Shown here: positions 1 to 7,479 of the stretch, piece after piece
How positions within the stretch are numbered: position 1 is the first letter of the stretch
How the letters are laid out: each line of letters opens with the position of its first letter
Origin: JANOGU01 sp964602115
GTDB taxonomy: Bacteria; Pseudomonadota; Alphaproteobacteria; Rhodobacterales; Rhodobacteraceae
DNA: 21,983 bases
Direction of reading: 5' to 3'
NCBI GenBank assembly: GCA_964602115.1
Contig: CAZRQN010000045.1
Coordinates: forward strand, 1 to 21,983
Notes under the pieces: generated by a model
The model's input: only the letters and a program-made list of their open reading frames with translations
Told to the model about the DNA's origin: nothing
Database searches by the model: none
Program-made: the position numbers and the translations under genes

Positions 1-11
1 GCTGCGGGGAT

Positions 12-40
12 GCAAAGGGGGGCCGCTGGCCCCCCTTTGC
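12..40. terminator. Perfect GC-rich hairpin, probable terminator of the gene to the left
   Basis: Two 13-bp arms (12-24 and 28-40) are perfect reverse complements around a 3-base loop. The arms begin GCAAAG and end CTTTGC with a run of six G or C inside. No T-tract follows, as is usual in GC-rich alphaproteobacteria. The position just upstream of a leader region suggests a terminator for a gene outside the window. This is inferred from structure only. Confidence 0.6.
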
Positions 41-44
41 CTGG

Positions 45-69
45 TCCCGCGCGGCAAAGCCGCGCGGGA
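45..69. terminator. Second perfect hairpin in tandem
   Basis: Arms 45-55 and 59-69 are perfect 11-bp reverse complements around an AAA loop. It starts only 5 bases after the first hairpin ends, so the two could form a double terminator or a dispersed intergenic repeat unit. It lies about 115 bases before the ABC transporter start. Confidence 0.5.
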
Positions 70-96
70 GGGGAATGTCTCACGTCGAAGCAGGGG

Positions 97-159
97 GTAG
101 TGGATTGAACCGAGGCCTTGGCCCGGCCCCGCCTTGAAGCCCCGGGTCCGCTCCACTAC
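97..159 (+). repeat. Leader inverted repeat upstream of the ABC transporter
   Basis: GTAGTGGA (97-104) is perfectly complementary to TCCACTAC (152-159). The enclosed 47 bases contain a second nested pair, CCCGG (122-126) and CCGGG (142-146). The structure would sit in the mRNA leader of the transporter and close about 25 bases before its ATG. At 63 bases, and without a T-loop motif, it is not a tRNA. Any regulatory role is inference. Confidence 0.3.
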
Positions 160-183
160 ACGGCACGGGGAACGGGGGACGCG

Positions 184-1968
184 ATGGCAGAGACCGCAGA
201 CGGGGAACGCCCGAAGAGCCGCCGCGTCGGGGCGTTGCGCGGGCTGATGCCCTTCGCCCGACCCTATCGCCGGCAGATCGCCCTGACCTTCGCCGCGCTG
301 GTCCTGACCGCTGGTGTCTCGCTGGTCCTGCCGCTGGCGGTGCGCCGGGTGGTGGACGGGTTCGCCGAGGACAATGCGGCGCTGCTCGACGCCTATTTCA
401 CTGCGGCACTGGCGATTGCCGCGCTGCTCGCCCTGGGCACCGGGCTGCGCTACTGGCTGGTCACACGGCTGGGCGAGCGGATGGTGGCCGATATCCGCCG
501 TGCCGTGTTCGACCGGGTGCTGGGCCTGTCGCCGCAGTTCTTCGAGCGCATCCTGACCGGCGAGGTCATCAGCCGCATCGGCACCGATACCACGTTGCTC
601 CTTTCGGTCATCGGCTCGACCATTTCCGTCGCCCTGCGCAACCTGTTGATGCTGGCGGGGGGCATGGTGGCGCTGTGGCTGACCTCGGCCAAGCTCACCG
701 GCCTCGTCCTCCTCATCGTGCCGGCGGTGATCGTGCCGATCACCGTCATGGGACGCCGGTTGCGGCGGATGAGCCGCGAGAACCAGGACCTGATCGCCGA
801 AGCCTCGGCCCAGGCGGGCGAGCTTCTCTCTGCCGTGCCCACGGTGCAGGCCTTCACCCATGAAGGGCCGAGCCGCGCCGTCTTCGCCGGGCTGACCGAA
901 CGCGCCTTCGCCTCCGCCGGCATGCGCATCTCCACCCGCGCGGTGATGACGGTGATCGTGATCTTCCTCACCTTCGCCGGCGTCGTCGGCGTGCTGTGGA
1001 TCGGCGCCCGCGACGTGCGGGCCGGGACCATGAGCCCGGGGGAACTGGTGCAGTTCCTGATCTATGCGGTGATGGTCGCAGGCTCGGTCGGCGCGCTCAG
1101 CGAGGTCTGGGGCGAGGTGCAACGCGCGGCGGGCGCGACGGAACGGCTGGTGGAACTGCTGGAGACCGAGGATCCGGTGCAGGACCCGGCGCGCCCCGCG
1201 CCCCTGCCGCGCCCGGTGAGCGGGGCGCTCGCCTTCGAGGGGCTGCGCTTCCGTTACCCCGCGCGGCCGGAGGTCTCCGCCCTCGACGGCTTCGATCTCG
1301 CGGTGTCGCCGGGGGAGACGGTGGCACTGGTCGGGCCCTCGGGGGCCGGAAAGACCACCGTCTTCCAGCTCCTCATGCGGTTCTACGACCCGGAGGCCGG
1401 GCGGATCACCATCGACGGCGCCGATATCGCCGGGCTGGCGCGCAGCGACTTCCGCCGCGCCATGGCCCTGGTGCCGCAGGACCCGGTGATCTTCGCCACC
1501 TCCGCCCGCGAGAACATCCGCTTCGGCAGGCCGGAGGCCAGCGATGCCGAGGTGGAAGAGGCCGCCCGGGCAGCGGCGGCGCATGACTTCCTCGCTGCCC
1601 TGCCGCAGGGCTACGAGACATTCGTCGGCGAGCGCGGGGTGATGCTTTCCGGCGGGCAGAAGCAGCGCATCGCCATCGCCCGGGCGATCCTGCGCGACGC
1701 GCCGATCCTGCTTCTGGACGAGGCGACCTCGGCGCTGGATGCCGAGAGCGAGCGTGCGGTGCAGGCGGCGGTGGACCGGCTGCGGCAGGGGCGCACGACG
1801 CTGGTCGTGGCGCATCGGCTGGCGACGGTGAAGGGCGCCGACCGGATCGTGGTGCTCGACGGCGGCCGGATCGTGGCCCAGGGCCGGCACGAGGCGCTGG
1901 TGGCCGAGGGCGGGCTCTACGCGCGGCTGGCGCGGCTGCAATTCACGGACGGCCGGATCTCCGGCTGA
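184..1968 (+). CDS. ABC exporter, fused transmembrane and ATPase domains (MsbA/ABCB-like half transporter)
   Basis: A 594-residue half transporter that would act as a homodimer in the inner membrane, exporting a lipid, drug or similar hydrophobic substrate. Residues about 20-300 form the six-helix exporter domain. The ATPase follows, with Walker A GPSGAGKT (384-391), Q-loop VPQDP, signature LSGGQKQR (from 488), Walker B ILLLDEATS (508-516) and H-loop AHR. The reading frame continues upstream to a TTG at 118. I chose the ATG at 184 because a purine-rich GGGGGA stretch sits just before it and the extra 22 residues look non-coding. Length fits the family. It stands alone, converging with the LysR gene, so the substrate cannot be deduced from context. 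A lipid A flippase is possible but unproven; many paralogues exist in these bacteria. Confidence 0.93.
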   Translation: MAETADGERPKSRRVGALRGLMPFARPYRRQIALTFAALVLTAGVSLVLPLAVRRVVDGFAEDNAALLDAYFTAALAIAALLALGTGLRYWLVTRLGERMVADIRRAVFDRVLGLSPQFFERILTGEVISRIGTDTTLLLSVIGSTISVALRNLLMLAGGMVALWLTSAKLTGLVLLIVPAVIVPITVMGRRLRRMSRENQDLIAEASAQAGELLSAVPTVQAFTHEGPSRAVFAGLTERAFASAGMRISTRAVMTVIVIFLTFAGVVGVLWIGARDVRAGTMSPGELVQFLIYAVMVAGSVGALSEVWGEVQRAAGATERLVELLETEDPVQDPARPAPLPRPVSGALAFEGLRFRYPARPEVSALDGFDLAVSPGETVALVGPSGAGKTTVFQLLMRFYDPEAGRITIDGADIAGLARSDFRRAMALVPQDPVIFATSARENIRFGRPEASDAEVEEAARAAAAHDFLAALPQGYETFVGERGVMLSGGQKQRIAIARAILRDAPILLLDEATSALDAESERAVQAAVDRLRQGRTTLVVAHRLATVKGADRIVVLDGGRIVAQGRHEALVAEGGLYARLARLQFTDGRISG

Positions 1969-1972
1969 TCCG

Positions 1973-1985
1973 GGCCCGCCGGGCC
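1973..1985. terminator. Short GC hairpin between convergent genes
   Basis: GGCCC (1973-1977) and GGGCC (1981-1985) pair around a 3-base loop, five bases after the ABC transporter stop and before the convergent LysR stop. It could terminate either transcript, but the stem is only 5 bp and no T-tract follows. Confidence 0.3.
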
Positions 1986-2015
1986 GCTGCGGCACGGCCA
2001 GGTGCTCCGCAGGTC

Positions 2016-2915
2016 TCAGGTTCGCATCTTTCCGGACTTGTCCTGCCTGATCCGCTCGGCGGCGAAGGCCATGAAGCTGCGCACGCGCGGCTGCTGGTGG
2101 GCTTCGGCCGAAGCCGCGATCCACCAGTGGCTGACCGCTTCAGGCGGCCCGGGGAAGCATTGGACGAGGCCGGGCGCCGCCTTGCCCTCGAAAACCGGCA
2201 ACATCCCGACCCCGAGGCCCGCCCGCAACGCGCCCGACATGTTGGGGACCGAATTGCAGGTCATCACCACCTGGTCGGCGCGCACGAAGCTCATGAACCA
2301 GATCGAGAAGTGCAGGGCTCCGACCGGGCCGCCATAGGCGACGATATTGTGCTGCCGCAGGTCCTCCATCCGGGAGGGCATGCCCCGGGCCTGGGCATAG
2401 GCTTGCGAGCAATAGATGGCCCACATGACATCGGGCAGGCGCTGGGCGATCAGCGTGTCGCCCGCCAGCGGGCCGCTGGAGGTGCGGAAGGCCACGTCCG
2501 CCTCCCCCCGTTCAAGATCGACGAGATGTTCGGCAGAGAGGTTCTCGAATCTCACCTCCGGATACAGGTTCCGGTAGGCGAGCATGATCGGGCTGACGAG
2601 ATGGGTCATGATCGCCTCCGGCGCCGTCACCCGGATGACGCCGGACAGGTCTCGGGCCAGCCGTGTCGCCTCGGTCTCGACGTCAAGCGCCGCAGTCTCG
2701 ACCGCAGCGGCCCGCGACATCAGCGCCTGGCCCTGCGGCGTCAGGGCAAAGCCCCGGGTGGTGCGGGAAAAGAGCGTGACGCCGAGACCGTGTTCCAGCG
2801 CCTCGACCCGCCGGCTGATCGTGGTCTGGTTCAGGTTCAGCCGCCGCGCAGCCCCCAGCGTGGACCCTTCCCGGGCCACGGCAAGGAAGATGCGCAGGTC
2901 GCTCCATTCGTACAT
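2016..2915 (-). CDS. LysR-family transcriptional regulator
   Basis: A 299-residue LysR-type regulator of typical family length. The N-terminal winged helix-turn-helix (about residues 1-60) shows the family pattern: LRIFLAVAREGSTLGAARRL, then NQTTISRRVEALE, then LFSRTTRGF. The remainder is the two-lobed effector-binding domain. The frame extends upstream to 3005, but the domain begins at the ATG at 2915, and the intervening residues do not resemble the family. No Shine-Dalgarno precedes that ATG. A CATAAA -10-like box lies nine bases upstream, so the mRNA may be leaderless or nearly so. It is divergent from the small secreted protein at 3042, the classic arrangement for a LysR regulator and its target, so that gene and the sulfotransferase are the likeliest targets. 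The inducer is unknown. Confidence 0.93.
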   Translation of the reverse strand: MYEWSDLRIFLAVAREGSTLGAARRLNLNQTTISRRVEALEHGLGVTLFSRTTRGFALTPQGQALMSRAAAVETAALDVETEATRLARDLSGVIRVTAPEAIMTHLVSPIMLAYRNLYPEVRFENLSAEHLVDLERGEADVAFRTSSGPLAGDTLIAQRLPDVMWAIYCSQAYAQARGMPSRMEDLRQHNIVAYGGPVGALHFSIWFMSFVRADQVVMTCNSVPNMSGALRAGLGVGMLPVFEGKAAPGLVQCFPGPPEAVSHWWIAASAEAHQQPRVRSFMAFAAERIRQDKSGKMRT

Positions 2916-2931
2916 CGGGCGCACTTTATGA

Positions 2932-2959
2932 CGGTTCTGCAAAAATGCAGAGCGGTTCT
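2932..2959. promoter_or_regulatory. Candidate LysR operator in the divergent intergenic region
   Basis: TCTGCA-AAAA-TGCAGA (2936-2951) is a perfect 16-bp palindrome. It is overlapped by two direct copies of CGGTTCT (2932-2938 and 2953-2959) spaced 21 bp, about two helical turns. The site abuts the presumed LysR -10 box (2925-2930, minus strand), a position suited to autorepression and to activation of the gene at 3042. It does not show the textbook T-N11-A spacing about its centre, so the assignment is tentative. Confidence 0.4.
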
Positions 2960-3041
2960 TATTCTTGCCGGATAGCACCGGCAACCGGCGTCCGGCATGG
3001 TGCAAATATCAGGCCAACATCCTATGCCGAAAGGAAAAATC

Positions 3042-3407
3042 ATGAACCGCCGCGAAGCTGCCGCTGCCGTTCTGGCGGCCACCGCCGCATCTGTCGCCGT
3101 GGTCTCAGCGCGCCCTGCATCCGCGCAGACCCTCGGCCCGGTGCTTGCCGTGGTCAGCCACCCGGTCGCCGATTTCGCCGCCTGGAAAGTGGTCTATGAC
3201 GAGGCGGCCCCCATTCGGGAAGCGGCCGGCGTGACCGGGGCCGAGGTTTTCACCGATGCGGCCAATCCGCTGACGGTGGTGGTTCTGCACCGCTTCCCCA
3301 GCGTCGAGGCGGCGCAGGCCTTCTTCGGCAATCCCGACCTTGCCGCCGCCATGCAGCGCGGCGGCGTCACGGCGCCGCCCGCCGTCACCATCGCCACCGC
3401 TGCCTGA
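3042..3407 (+). CDS. Secreted small protein, probable dimeric alpha-beta-barrel (antibiotic biosynthesis monooxygenase-like)
   Basis: A 121-residue protein with an N-terminal signal peptide ending ASA-Q near residue 28. It has an NRRE start faintly like a Tat signal but without a clear twin-arginine consensus. The mature part has the ferredoxin-like ABM/Dabb layout: a first strand VLAVVSHPV, then DFAAWKVVYDEA, a central strand around TVVVLHRF, then SVEAAQAFF and a C-terminal strand around PPAVTIA. Members without obvious catalytic residues are often annotated only as cyclase or monooxygenase-like, and I see no residue that fixes a reaction. The ATG at 3042 is preferred over one at 3024 because AAGGA (3031-3035) sits at good spacing. 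It is divergent from LysR and 53 bp upstream of the sulfotransferase, so co-regulation is likely. Confidence 0.75.
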   Translation: MNRREAAAAVLAATAASVAVVSARPASAQTLGPVLAVVSHPVADFAAWKVVYDEAAPIREAAGVTGAEVFTDAANPLTVVVLHRFPSVEAAQAFFGNPDLAAAMQRGGVTAPPAVTIATAA

Positions 3408-3460
3408 GCGGCGCGGCCGGAACGCCGGCCCGCCCGTACCCGGAGACACAGGAGACCTCC

Positions 3461-4375
3461 ATGAAGGACGAGATCCACGCGGCCGGCCGCGCGACGCCGG
3501 CCAAGACCCGCGACATCCACAACCACCATTTCGACAGCACGGTGTGGGACGGCATCGCCTTTCGCGACGACGACATCGTCATCGCCACCTATGCCAAGTC
3601 CGGCACCACCTGGATGCAGCAGATCGTCTCGCAACTCATCTTCGACGGGGCCGAGGACGTATCGGCCGCCCATCTGAGCCCCTGGGTGGACCTTCGCGTG
3701 CCGCCCAAGGATGTGAAGCTGCCCGAGATCGAGGCGCAGACCCATCGCCGGTTCCTCAAGACCCATCTGCCGGTCGATGCGCTGGTCTTCTCGCCAAAGG
3801 CCAAATACATCTACATCGGCCGCGACCCGCGCGACGTGATGTGGAGCCTGCATCACCACCACCTGAACGCCAACCAGCTCTGGTACGACGCCCTGAACCG
3901 CACGCCGGGGCTGGTGGGGCCGGAGATCACCCCGCCGCCCGCCGATCCGGTGGCCTATTTCCGCCACTGGCTGGCCAACGACGGCGCGCCGTTCTGGTCG
4001 TTCTGGGAAAATGCCCGCAGCTGGTGGGCGATCCGCCACCTGCCCAATGTCCTCTTCGTCCACTTCGCCGATCTGAAGGCGGACATGGAGGGCGGCATCC
4101 GCCGGATCGCGGATTTCCTCGGCATCGCGCCTGCCAACTGGACGGCGATCCTGGCGCACTGCTCCTTCGACTACATGAAGGCCCATGCCCAGCACTGCGC
4201 GCCTCTCGGCGGAGCGTTCTGGGACGGCGGTGCCCAGACCTTCATCAACAAGGGCACCAACGGCCGCTGGCAGGGGGTGCTGCCCGAGGCCGACAGCGCG
4301 GCGCTGGAGGCGCGGATGCTGGCCGAACTGGGCCCGGACTGCGCTGCCTGGATGAAGGCCGGCGGGCCGGTCTGA
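3461..4375 (+). CDS. PAPS-dependent sulfotransferase (Sulfotransfer_1, SULT-like)
   Basis: A 304-residue cytosolic sulfotransferase that would move sulfate from PAPS to a hydroxyl or amine. All family landmarks are present. The 5'-phosphosulfate loop is YAKSGTTW (44-51). The catalytic histidine lies in KTHLP (H102). The 3'-phosphate motif is GRDPRDVMWSL (R121, S129). The C-terminal PAPS motif is KGTNGRW (264-270), with Arg where many family members have Asp. Length matches animal SULT enzymes and bacterial homologues. Start and AGGAGA ribosome site are clear. It lies 53 bp after the secreted barrel protein and is followed by a strong hairpin, suggesting a two-gene transcript. The acceptor is unknown; lipid, phenolic and small-alcohol acceptors are all possible. 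Confidence 0.92.
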   Translation: MKDEIHAAGRATPAKTRDIHNHHFDSTVWDGIAFRDDDIVIATYAKSGTTWMQQIVSQLIFDGAEDVSAAHLSPWVDLRVPPKDVKLPEIEAQTHRRFLKTHLPVDALVFSPKAKYIYIGRDPRDVMWSLHHHHLNANQLWYDALNRTPGLVGPEITPPPADPVAYFRHWLANDGAPFWSFWENARSWWAIRHLPNVLFVHFADLKADMEGGIRRIADFLGIAPANWTAILAHCSFDYMKAHAQHCAPLGGAFWDGGAQTFINKGTNGRWQGVLPEADSAALEARMLAELGPDCAAWMKAGGPV

Positions 4376-4405
4376 GCCGGCAACAGGGGCCGAAGGTGAA
4401 ACTGC

Positions 4406-4444
4406 CCCCGGGCACCGGGCCAATGGCCGTGCCGGTGCCCGGGG
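4406..4444. terminator. Strong hairpin after the sulfotransferase gene
   Basis: Arms 4406-4418 and 4432-4444 are perfect 13-bp complements (CCCCGGGCACCGG and its reverse complement). Inside is a small GCC-AAT-GGC hairpin (4419-4427). It lies 30 bases past the sulfotransferase stop in the 181-bp gap before the acyl-CoA synthetase. No T-tract follows. It probably separates the two transcription units, so the synthetase may have its own promoter in 4445-4540, where I see no convincing -35/-10 pair. Confidence 0.55.
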
Positions 4445-4556
4445 CTGACGTTGCGTTGGGCCCGGCGCGCCCACTTGCCCGCCGGGCCGGCAGAAGTCAT
4501 CCTCTGGCAAGGGAACCCTCCGGCACAGGCGGGACCGCGTCAGGGAGGAGACGGCC

Positions 4557-6446
4557 ATGGAGCCTTTTGCATCGGTCGCCGACCGCGATGCCATCGAAGG
4601 CGCGATGCCCTGGGTCGCGCGCAGGCTCGCCCGGTCGATGCATGAATTTCTCGGCCTGGCCAAGGCGCAGCACGGCAACCGCCCGGCGCTCACCTTCCAG
4701 CTTCTCTCTGGGCCTGCGACCAAGGCCGAGACGCTGACCTGGACGCAGCTTCATGCAAGGGTGACGCAGGCGGCGAACCTGTTCCATGCGCTGGGCGTGG
4801 GGCAGGGCGATGTCGTGGCCTATGTCCTGCCCAACTGCACCGAGACGGCGGTGACGCTGCTCGGCGGGGCCGTGGCCGGGATCGTCAACCCGATCAACCC
4901 GCTCCTGGAGCCCGACCAGATCGCCGCCATCCTGCGCGAGACCCGGGCCAAGGTGGTCGTCACGCTCAAGGCCTTTCCCAAGACCGATGTGCCGCAGAAG
5001 GTGGCGGCGGCGGTCAGGCTCGCGCCGGGGGTCAAGACGGTGCTGGAGGTGGACCTCGCCCGGCACCTCGCCCCTCCGAAGTCGTGGATCGTGAAGCTGA
5101 TCCGGCCGAAGAACCCCGTGGCGCATTCGGCATTGGTCAAGGATTTCAACGCCGAATGCGACCGCCAGCCGGCCGATCACCTGACCTTTGCCGACAGCCA
5201 TTCCGACCGCGTGGCGGCCTATTTCCACACCGGCGGCACCACCGGCATGCCCAAGGTGGCGCAGCACAAGGTCTCGGGCATGGTCTATAACGGCTGGCTC
5301 GGCTCGACGCTGATGTTCCGCGACAGCGACGTGGTGATGTGCCCGCTGCCGCTGTTCCATGTCTTCGCCGTCTATCCGGTGCTGATGTCGATGATCGGCG
5401 CCGGGGCACATGTGATCTTCCCCACGCCGCAGGGCTATCGCGGCGAAGGCGTCTTCGACAATCTGTGGAAGCTGATCGAGCGCTGGCGCGTGACCTATCT
5501 CATCACTGTGCCCACGGCGCTCTCCGTCCTGATGCAGCGGCCGATCAATGCCGATGTCTCCACCCTGCGCGGCGCCTTCTCCGGCTCGGCGCCGCTGCCG
5601 CTGGAGCTTTTCAGCCGCTTCGAGAAGGCGACGGGGGTGCAGATCATCGAGGGCTATGGCTTGACCGAGGCCACATGCCTTGTGTCCTGCAACCCGCCCG
5701 AAGGGGCCAAGAAGATCGGCTCGGTCGGCATCCCGCTGCCCTATACCCGGGTACGCATCCTGAAGAAGACGCCGGAGGGTTTCCGCGATTGCGGGGTGGA
5801 CGAGGTGGGGGAGATTTGCGTCTCAAACCCCGGGATCTTCGAGGGCGCGACCTATACCGAGGCCGAGAAGAACCGCGATCTTTTCGCCGATGCGAGCTAC
5901 CTGCGCACCGGCGATCTGGGGCGGCTGGACAGCGAGGGCTATCTCTACATCACCGGACGGGCCAAGGACCTGATCATCCGGGGCGGTCACAACGTCGATC
6001 CGGCGCTGATCGAGGAGGCGCTGATGGGCCATCCCGCCATCGCCTTCGTCGGCGCCATCGGCCAGCCCGACGCGCATGCGGGCGAACTGCCTTGCGCTTA
6101 TATCGAACTGGTCAAGGGCGCCACCGCGACGGTGGCCGAGATCGAGGACTTCGCCCGCGAGCGGATCCAGGAACGGGCTGCGGTGCCGAAGCATATCGAG
6201 ATCCTGCCGGAACTGCCCAAGACGGCGGTCGGAAAGGTCTTCAAGCCCGACCTGCGCCGCCGCGCCATCACCCGCATCTATGATGCAGCCCTGGCCGAGG
6301 CGGGGATCCCGGCGCGGGTGGAAAGTGTCGTCGAGGACAAGAAGCGCGGCCTGGTCGCGCGGCTGTCACGCGCGGGCGCAGTGGACGAGGCCAGGGTGAA
6401 ATCGGTCCTCGGGCAGTTCACCAACCCCTGGGACTGGGCCGCCTGA
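4557..6446 (+). CDS. Acyl-CoA synthetase (AMP-forming, ANL superfamily)
   Basis: A 629-residue adenylate-forming enzyme that activates a fatty or other carboxylic acid with ATP and CoA. Visible motifs are the phosphate loop YFHTGGTTGMPK (222-233), the adenine/acyl site GYGLTEAT (366-373), the hinge region YLRTGDLG (448-455), GRAKDLIIRGGHNV (467-480) and the catalytic lysine in PKTAVGKVFKPDLR (K560). The order and spacing are those of a full active enzyme. The start has a strong GGGAGGAG site (4543-4550). The length, longer than short-chain synthetases, and a C-terminal extension of about 50 residues past K560 suit a long-chain (FadD-like) member, but the substrate is not readable from sequence. 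No beta-oxidation gene flanks it. Confidence 0.92.
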   Translation: MEPFASVADRDAIEGAMPWVARRLARSMHEFLGLAKAQHGNRPALTFQLLSGPATKAETLTWTQLHARVTQAANLFHALGVGQGDVVAYVLPNCTETAVTLLGGAVAGIVNPINPLLEPDQIAAILRETRAKVVVTLKAFPKTDVPQKVAAAVRLAPGVKTVLEVDLARHLAPPKSWIVKLIRPKNPVAHSALVKDFNAECDRQPADHLTFADSHSDRVAAYFHTGGTTGMPKVAQHKVSGMVYNGWLGSTLMFRDSDVVMCPLPLFHVFAVYPVLMSMIGAGAHVIFPTPQGYRGEGVFDNLWKLIERWRVTYLITVPTALSVLMQRPINADVSTLRGAFSGSAPLPLELFSRFEKATGVQIIEGYGLTEATCLVSCNPPEGAKKIGSVGIPLPYTRVRILKKTPEGFRDCGVDEVGEICVSNPGIFEGATYTEAEKNRDLFADASYLRTGDLGRLDSEGYLYITGRAKDLIIRGGHNVDPALIEEALMGHPAIAFVGAIGQPDAHAGELPCAYIELVKGATATVAEIEDFARERIQERAAVPKHIEILPELPKTAVGKVFKPDLRRRAITRIYDAALAEAGIPARVESVVEDKKRGLVARLSRAGAVDEARVKSVLGQFTNPWDWAA

Positions 6447-6518
6447 CGCCAAAGGTCTTGCAATGCCTGCCAGTTGCGCAGCATTCTCAATCCTGTGAGT
6501 CATTTCAGGAGAATGAGG

Positions 6519-7043
6519 ATGAGGGGTCTAGGTCTTGCCGCGTTGGCGGCCCTTGGCTCGCCAGCTTTGGCCGAGACCACGTCGGAGATGCTTTACAGCT
6601 ACAAGCATTGGGAAGTTGAGTACGTCCAGTTCGACGATGGCACGGTCGCCTGTCTGGCGGAGGTGGATGCCACCACCGACAGTTTTTCCATCTGGTACTA
6701 TCAGGACGGCCAGTTCCGGCTGCAGTTCTATTCCACCGACTGGGAATTCGGCGACAGCGGCGACACGGCCGATCTGCAGGTTCAGGTGGACCGGCGTTCG
6801 CCCTGGTCGTTGACCGGCGCCGACCTCTACAAGAACTCGGTGCTGTTTTATCTGCCCGACAGCGACACCGGGGTGCGCTTCCTCATGGAGATTGCGCGCG
6901 GCAACCGGCTTTACCTCTACACAGCCGATGGCGAAGGGGTGAAGGACTACTCGCTGCAGGGCTCGCGGGCGTCGATGGATGTGATGATCGACTGCGGCAA
7001 CCAGATCAGCTCCGGCGTCAGCGGCGGCAACCCGTTCAACTGA
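6519..7043 (+). CDS. Secreted/periplasmic protein of unknown function
   Basis: A 174-residue protein I do not recognise by name. A clean signal peptide covers residues 1-18 (cleavage ALA-E). The mature part looks all-beta, with many Trp, Tyr and Phe: WEVEYVQFDDGT, FSIWYYQDGQFRLQFY, then a late LQGSRASMDVMIDC block. Exactly two cysteines (C45, C159) could form a disulfide bridging the ends. The overall pattern, with an early Cys, mid WEFG and a late S-L-x-G-S...DC, resembles small periplasmic proteins common in alphaproteobacteria; no enzyme motif is visible. Two ATGs are in frame (6513 and 6519). CAGGAGA (6506-6512) spaces properly only for 6519. Codons are less GC-biased than neighbours (for example GGT, CTA and GGT in the first few). 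It overlaps the dtd stop by 8 bp. Confidence 0.8.
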   Translation: MRGLGLAALAALGSPALAETTSEMLYSYKHWEVEYVQFDDGTVACLAEVDATTDSFSIWYYQDGQFRLQFYSTDWEFGDSGDTADLQVQVDRRSPWSLTGADLYKNSVLFYLPDSDTGVRFLMEIARGNRLYLYTADGEGVKDYSLQGSRASMDVMIDCGNQISSGVSGGNPFN

Positions 7044-7479
7044 CGGCGCTATCCATCCAGATCGTCACCGGCCCGTCGTTGACCAGCGCCACCGCCATGT
7101 CGGCACCGAAGATGCCGGTCTGTACCGGCAGGCCTTCGGCGGCCAGAGCCCGGGCGAAGGCCTCGTAAGTGGCCTTGCCCTCGGTGGGCGGGGCGGCGGT
7201 GGAAAAGCCGGGGCGGTTGCCGCGCAGGTCGGCGGCCAGGGTGAACTGGCTGACGACCAGCGCCGCACCGCCGCTGTCCTTCACCGAAAGGTTCATCTTC
7301 CCGGCCGGGTCGCGGAAGATGCGCAGCCTGGCGATCTTTGCCGCCAGGCGCCCCGGCGCTTCGGGCGGATCGCCCGCCATGGCGCAGACAAGGATCAGCA
7401 GCCCCGGGCCGATCTCGCCCACCACCTCGCCCGCCACCGTGACCGAGGCGGAAGCGACGCGCTGGACGACTGCCCTCAC
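7036..7479 (-). CDS. dtd: D-aminoacyl-tRNA deacylase
   Basis: A 147-residue Dtd, a cytosolic dimer that hydrolyses D-aminoacyl-tRNA (and glycine mischarged on tRNA-Ala), recycling tRNA. It starts with the family hallmark MRAVVQRV and carries SQFTLAAD (77-84, catalytic SQxTL) and NDGPVTIWMDS (134-144, containing the Gly-cisPro pair G136-P137 that enforces chirality). Length is exact for the family. The start is GTG at 7479, and the upstream kinase stop TGA is embedded in it (GTGA, 4-bp overlap), so translation is probably coupled. At its 3' end it overlaps the convergent secreted-protein gene by 8 bp. Confidence 0.97.
   Translation of the reverse strand: MRAVVQRVASASVTVAGEVVGEIGPGLLILVCAMAGDPPEAPGRLAAKIARLRIFRDPAGKMNLSVKDSGGAALVVSQFTLAADLRGNRPGFSTAAPPTEGKATYEAFARALAAEGLPVQTGIFGADMAVALVNDGPVTIWMDSAVS

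Noticed and set aside
97..159. Possible tRNA (7-bp acceptor-like stem)
   Set aside because: Only 63 bases, no T-loop TTCRANY, no plausible anticodon arm. Treated as a leader inverted repeat.
3194..4723. Long minus-strand frame opposite the sulfotransferase
   Set aside because: It covers a gene with complete sulfotransferase motifs and parts of two neighbours; the translation is Arg/Gly/Pro-rich and lacks any recognisable domain.
2016..7043. A complete sulfolipid or secondary-metabolite cluster
   Set aside because: Only a sulfotransferase and an acyl-CoA synthetase are present, separated by a strong hairpin. No synthase, carrier protein, transporter or PAPS-synthesis gene adjoins.
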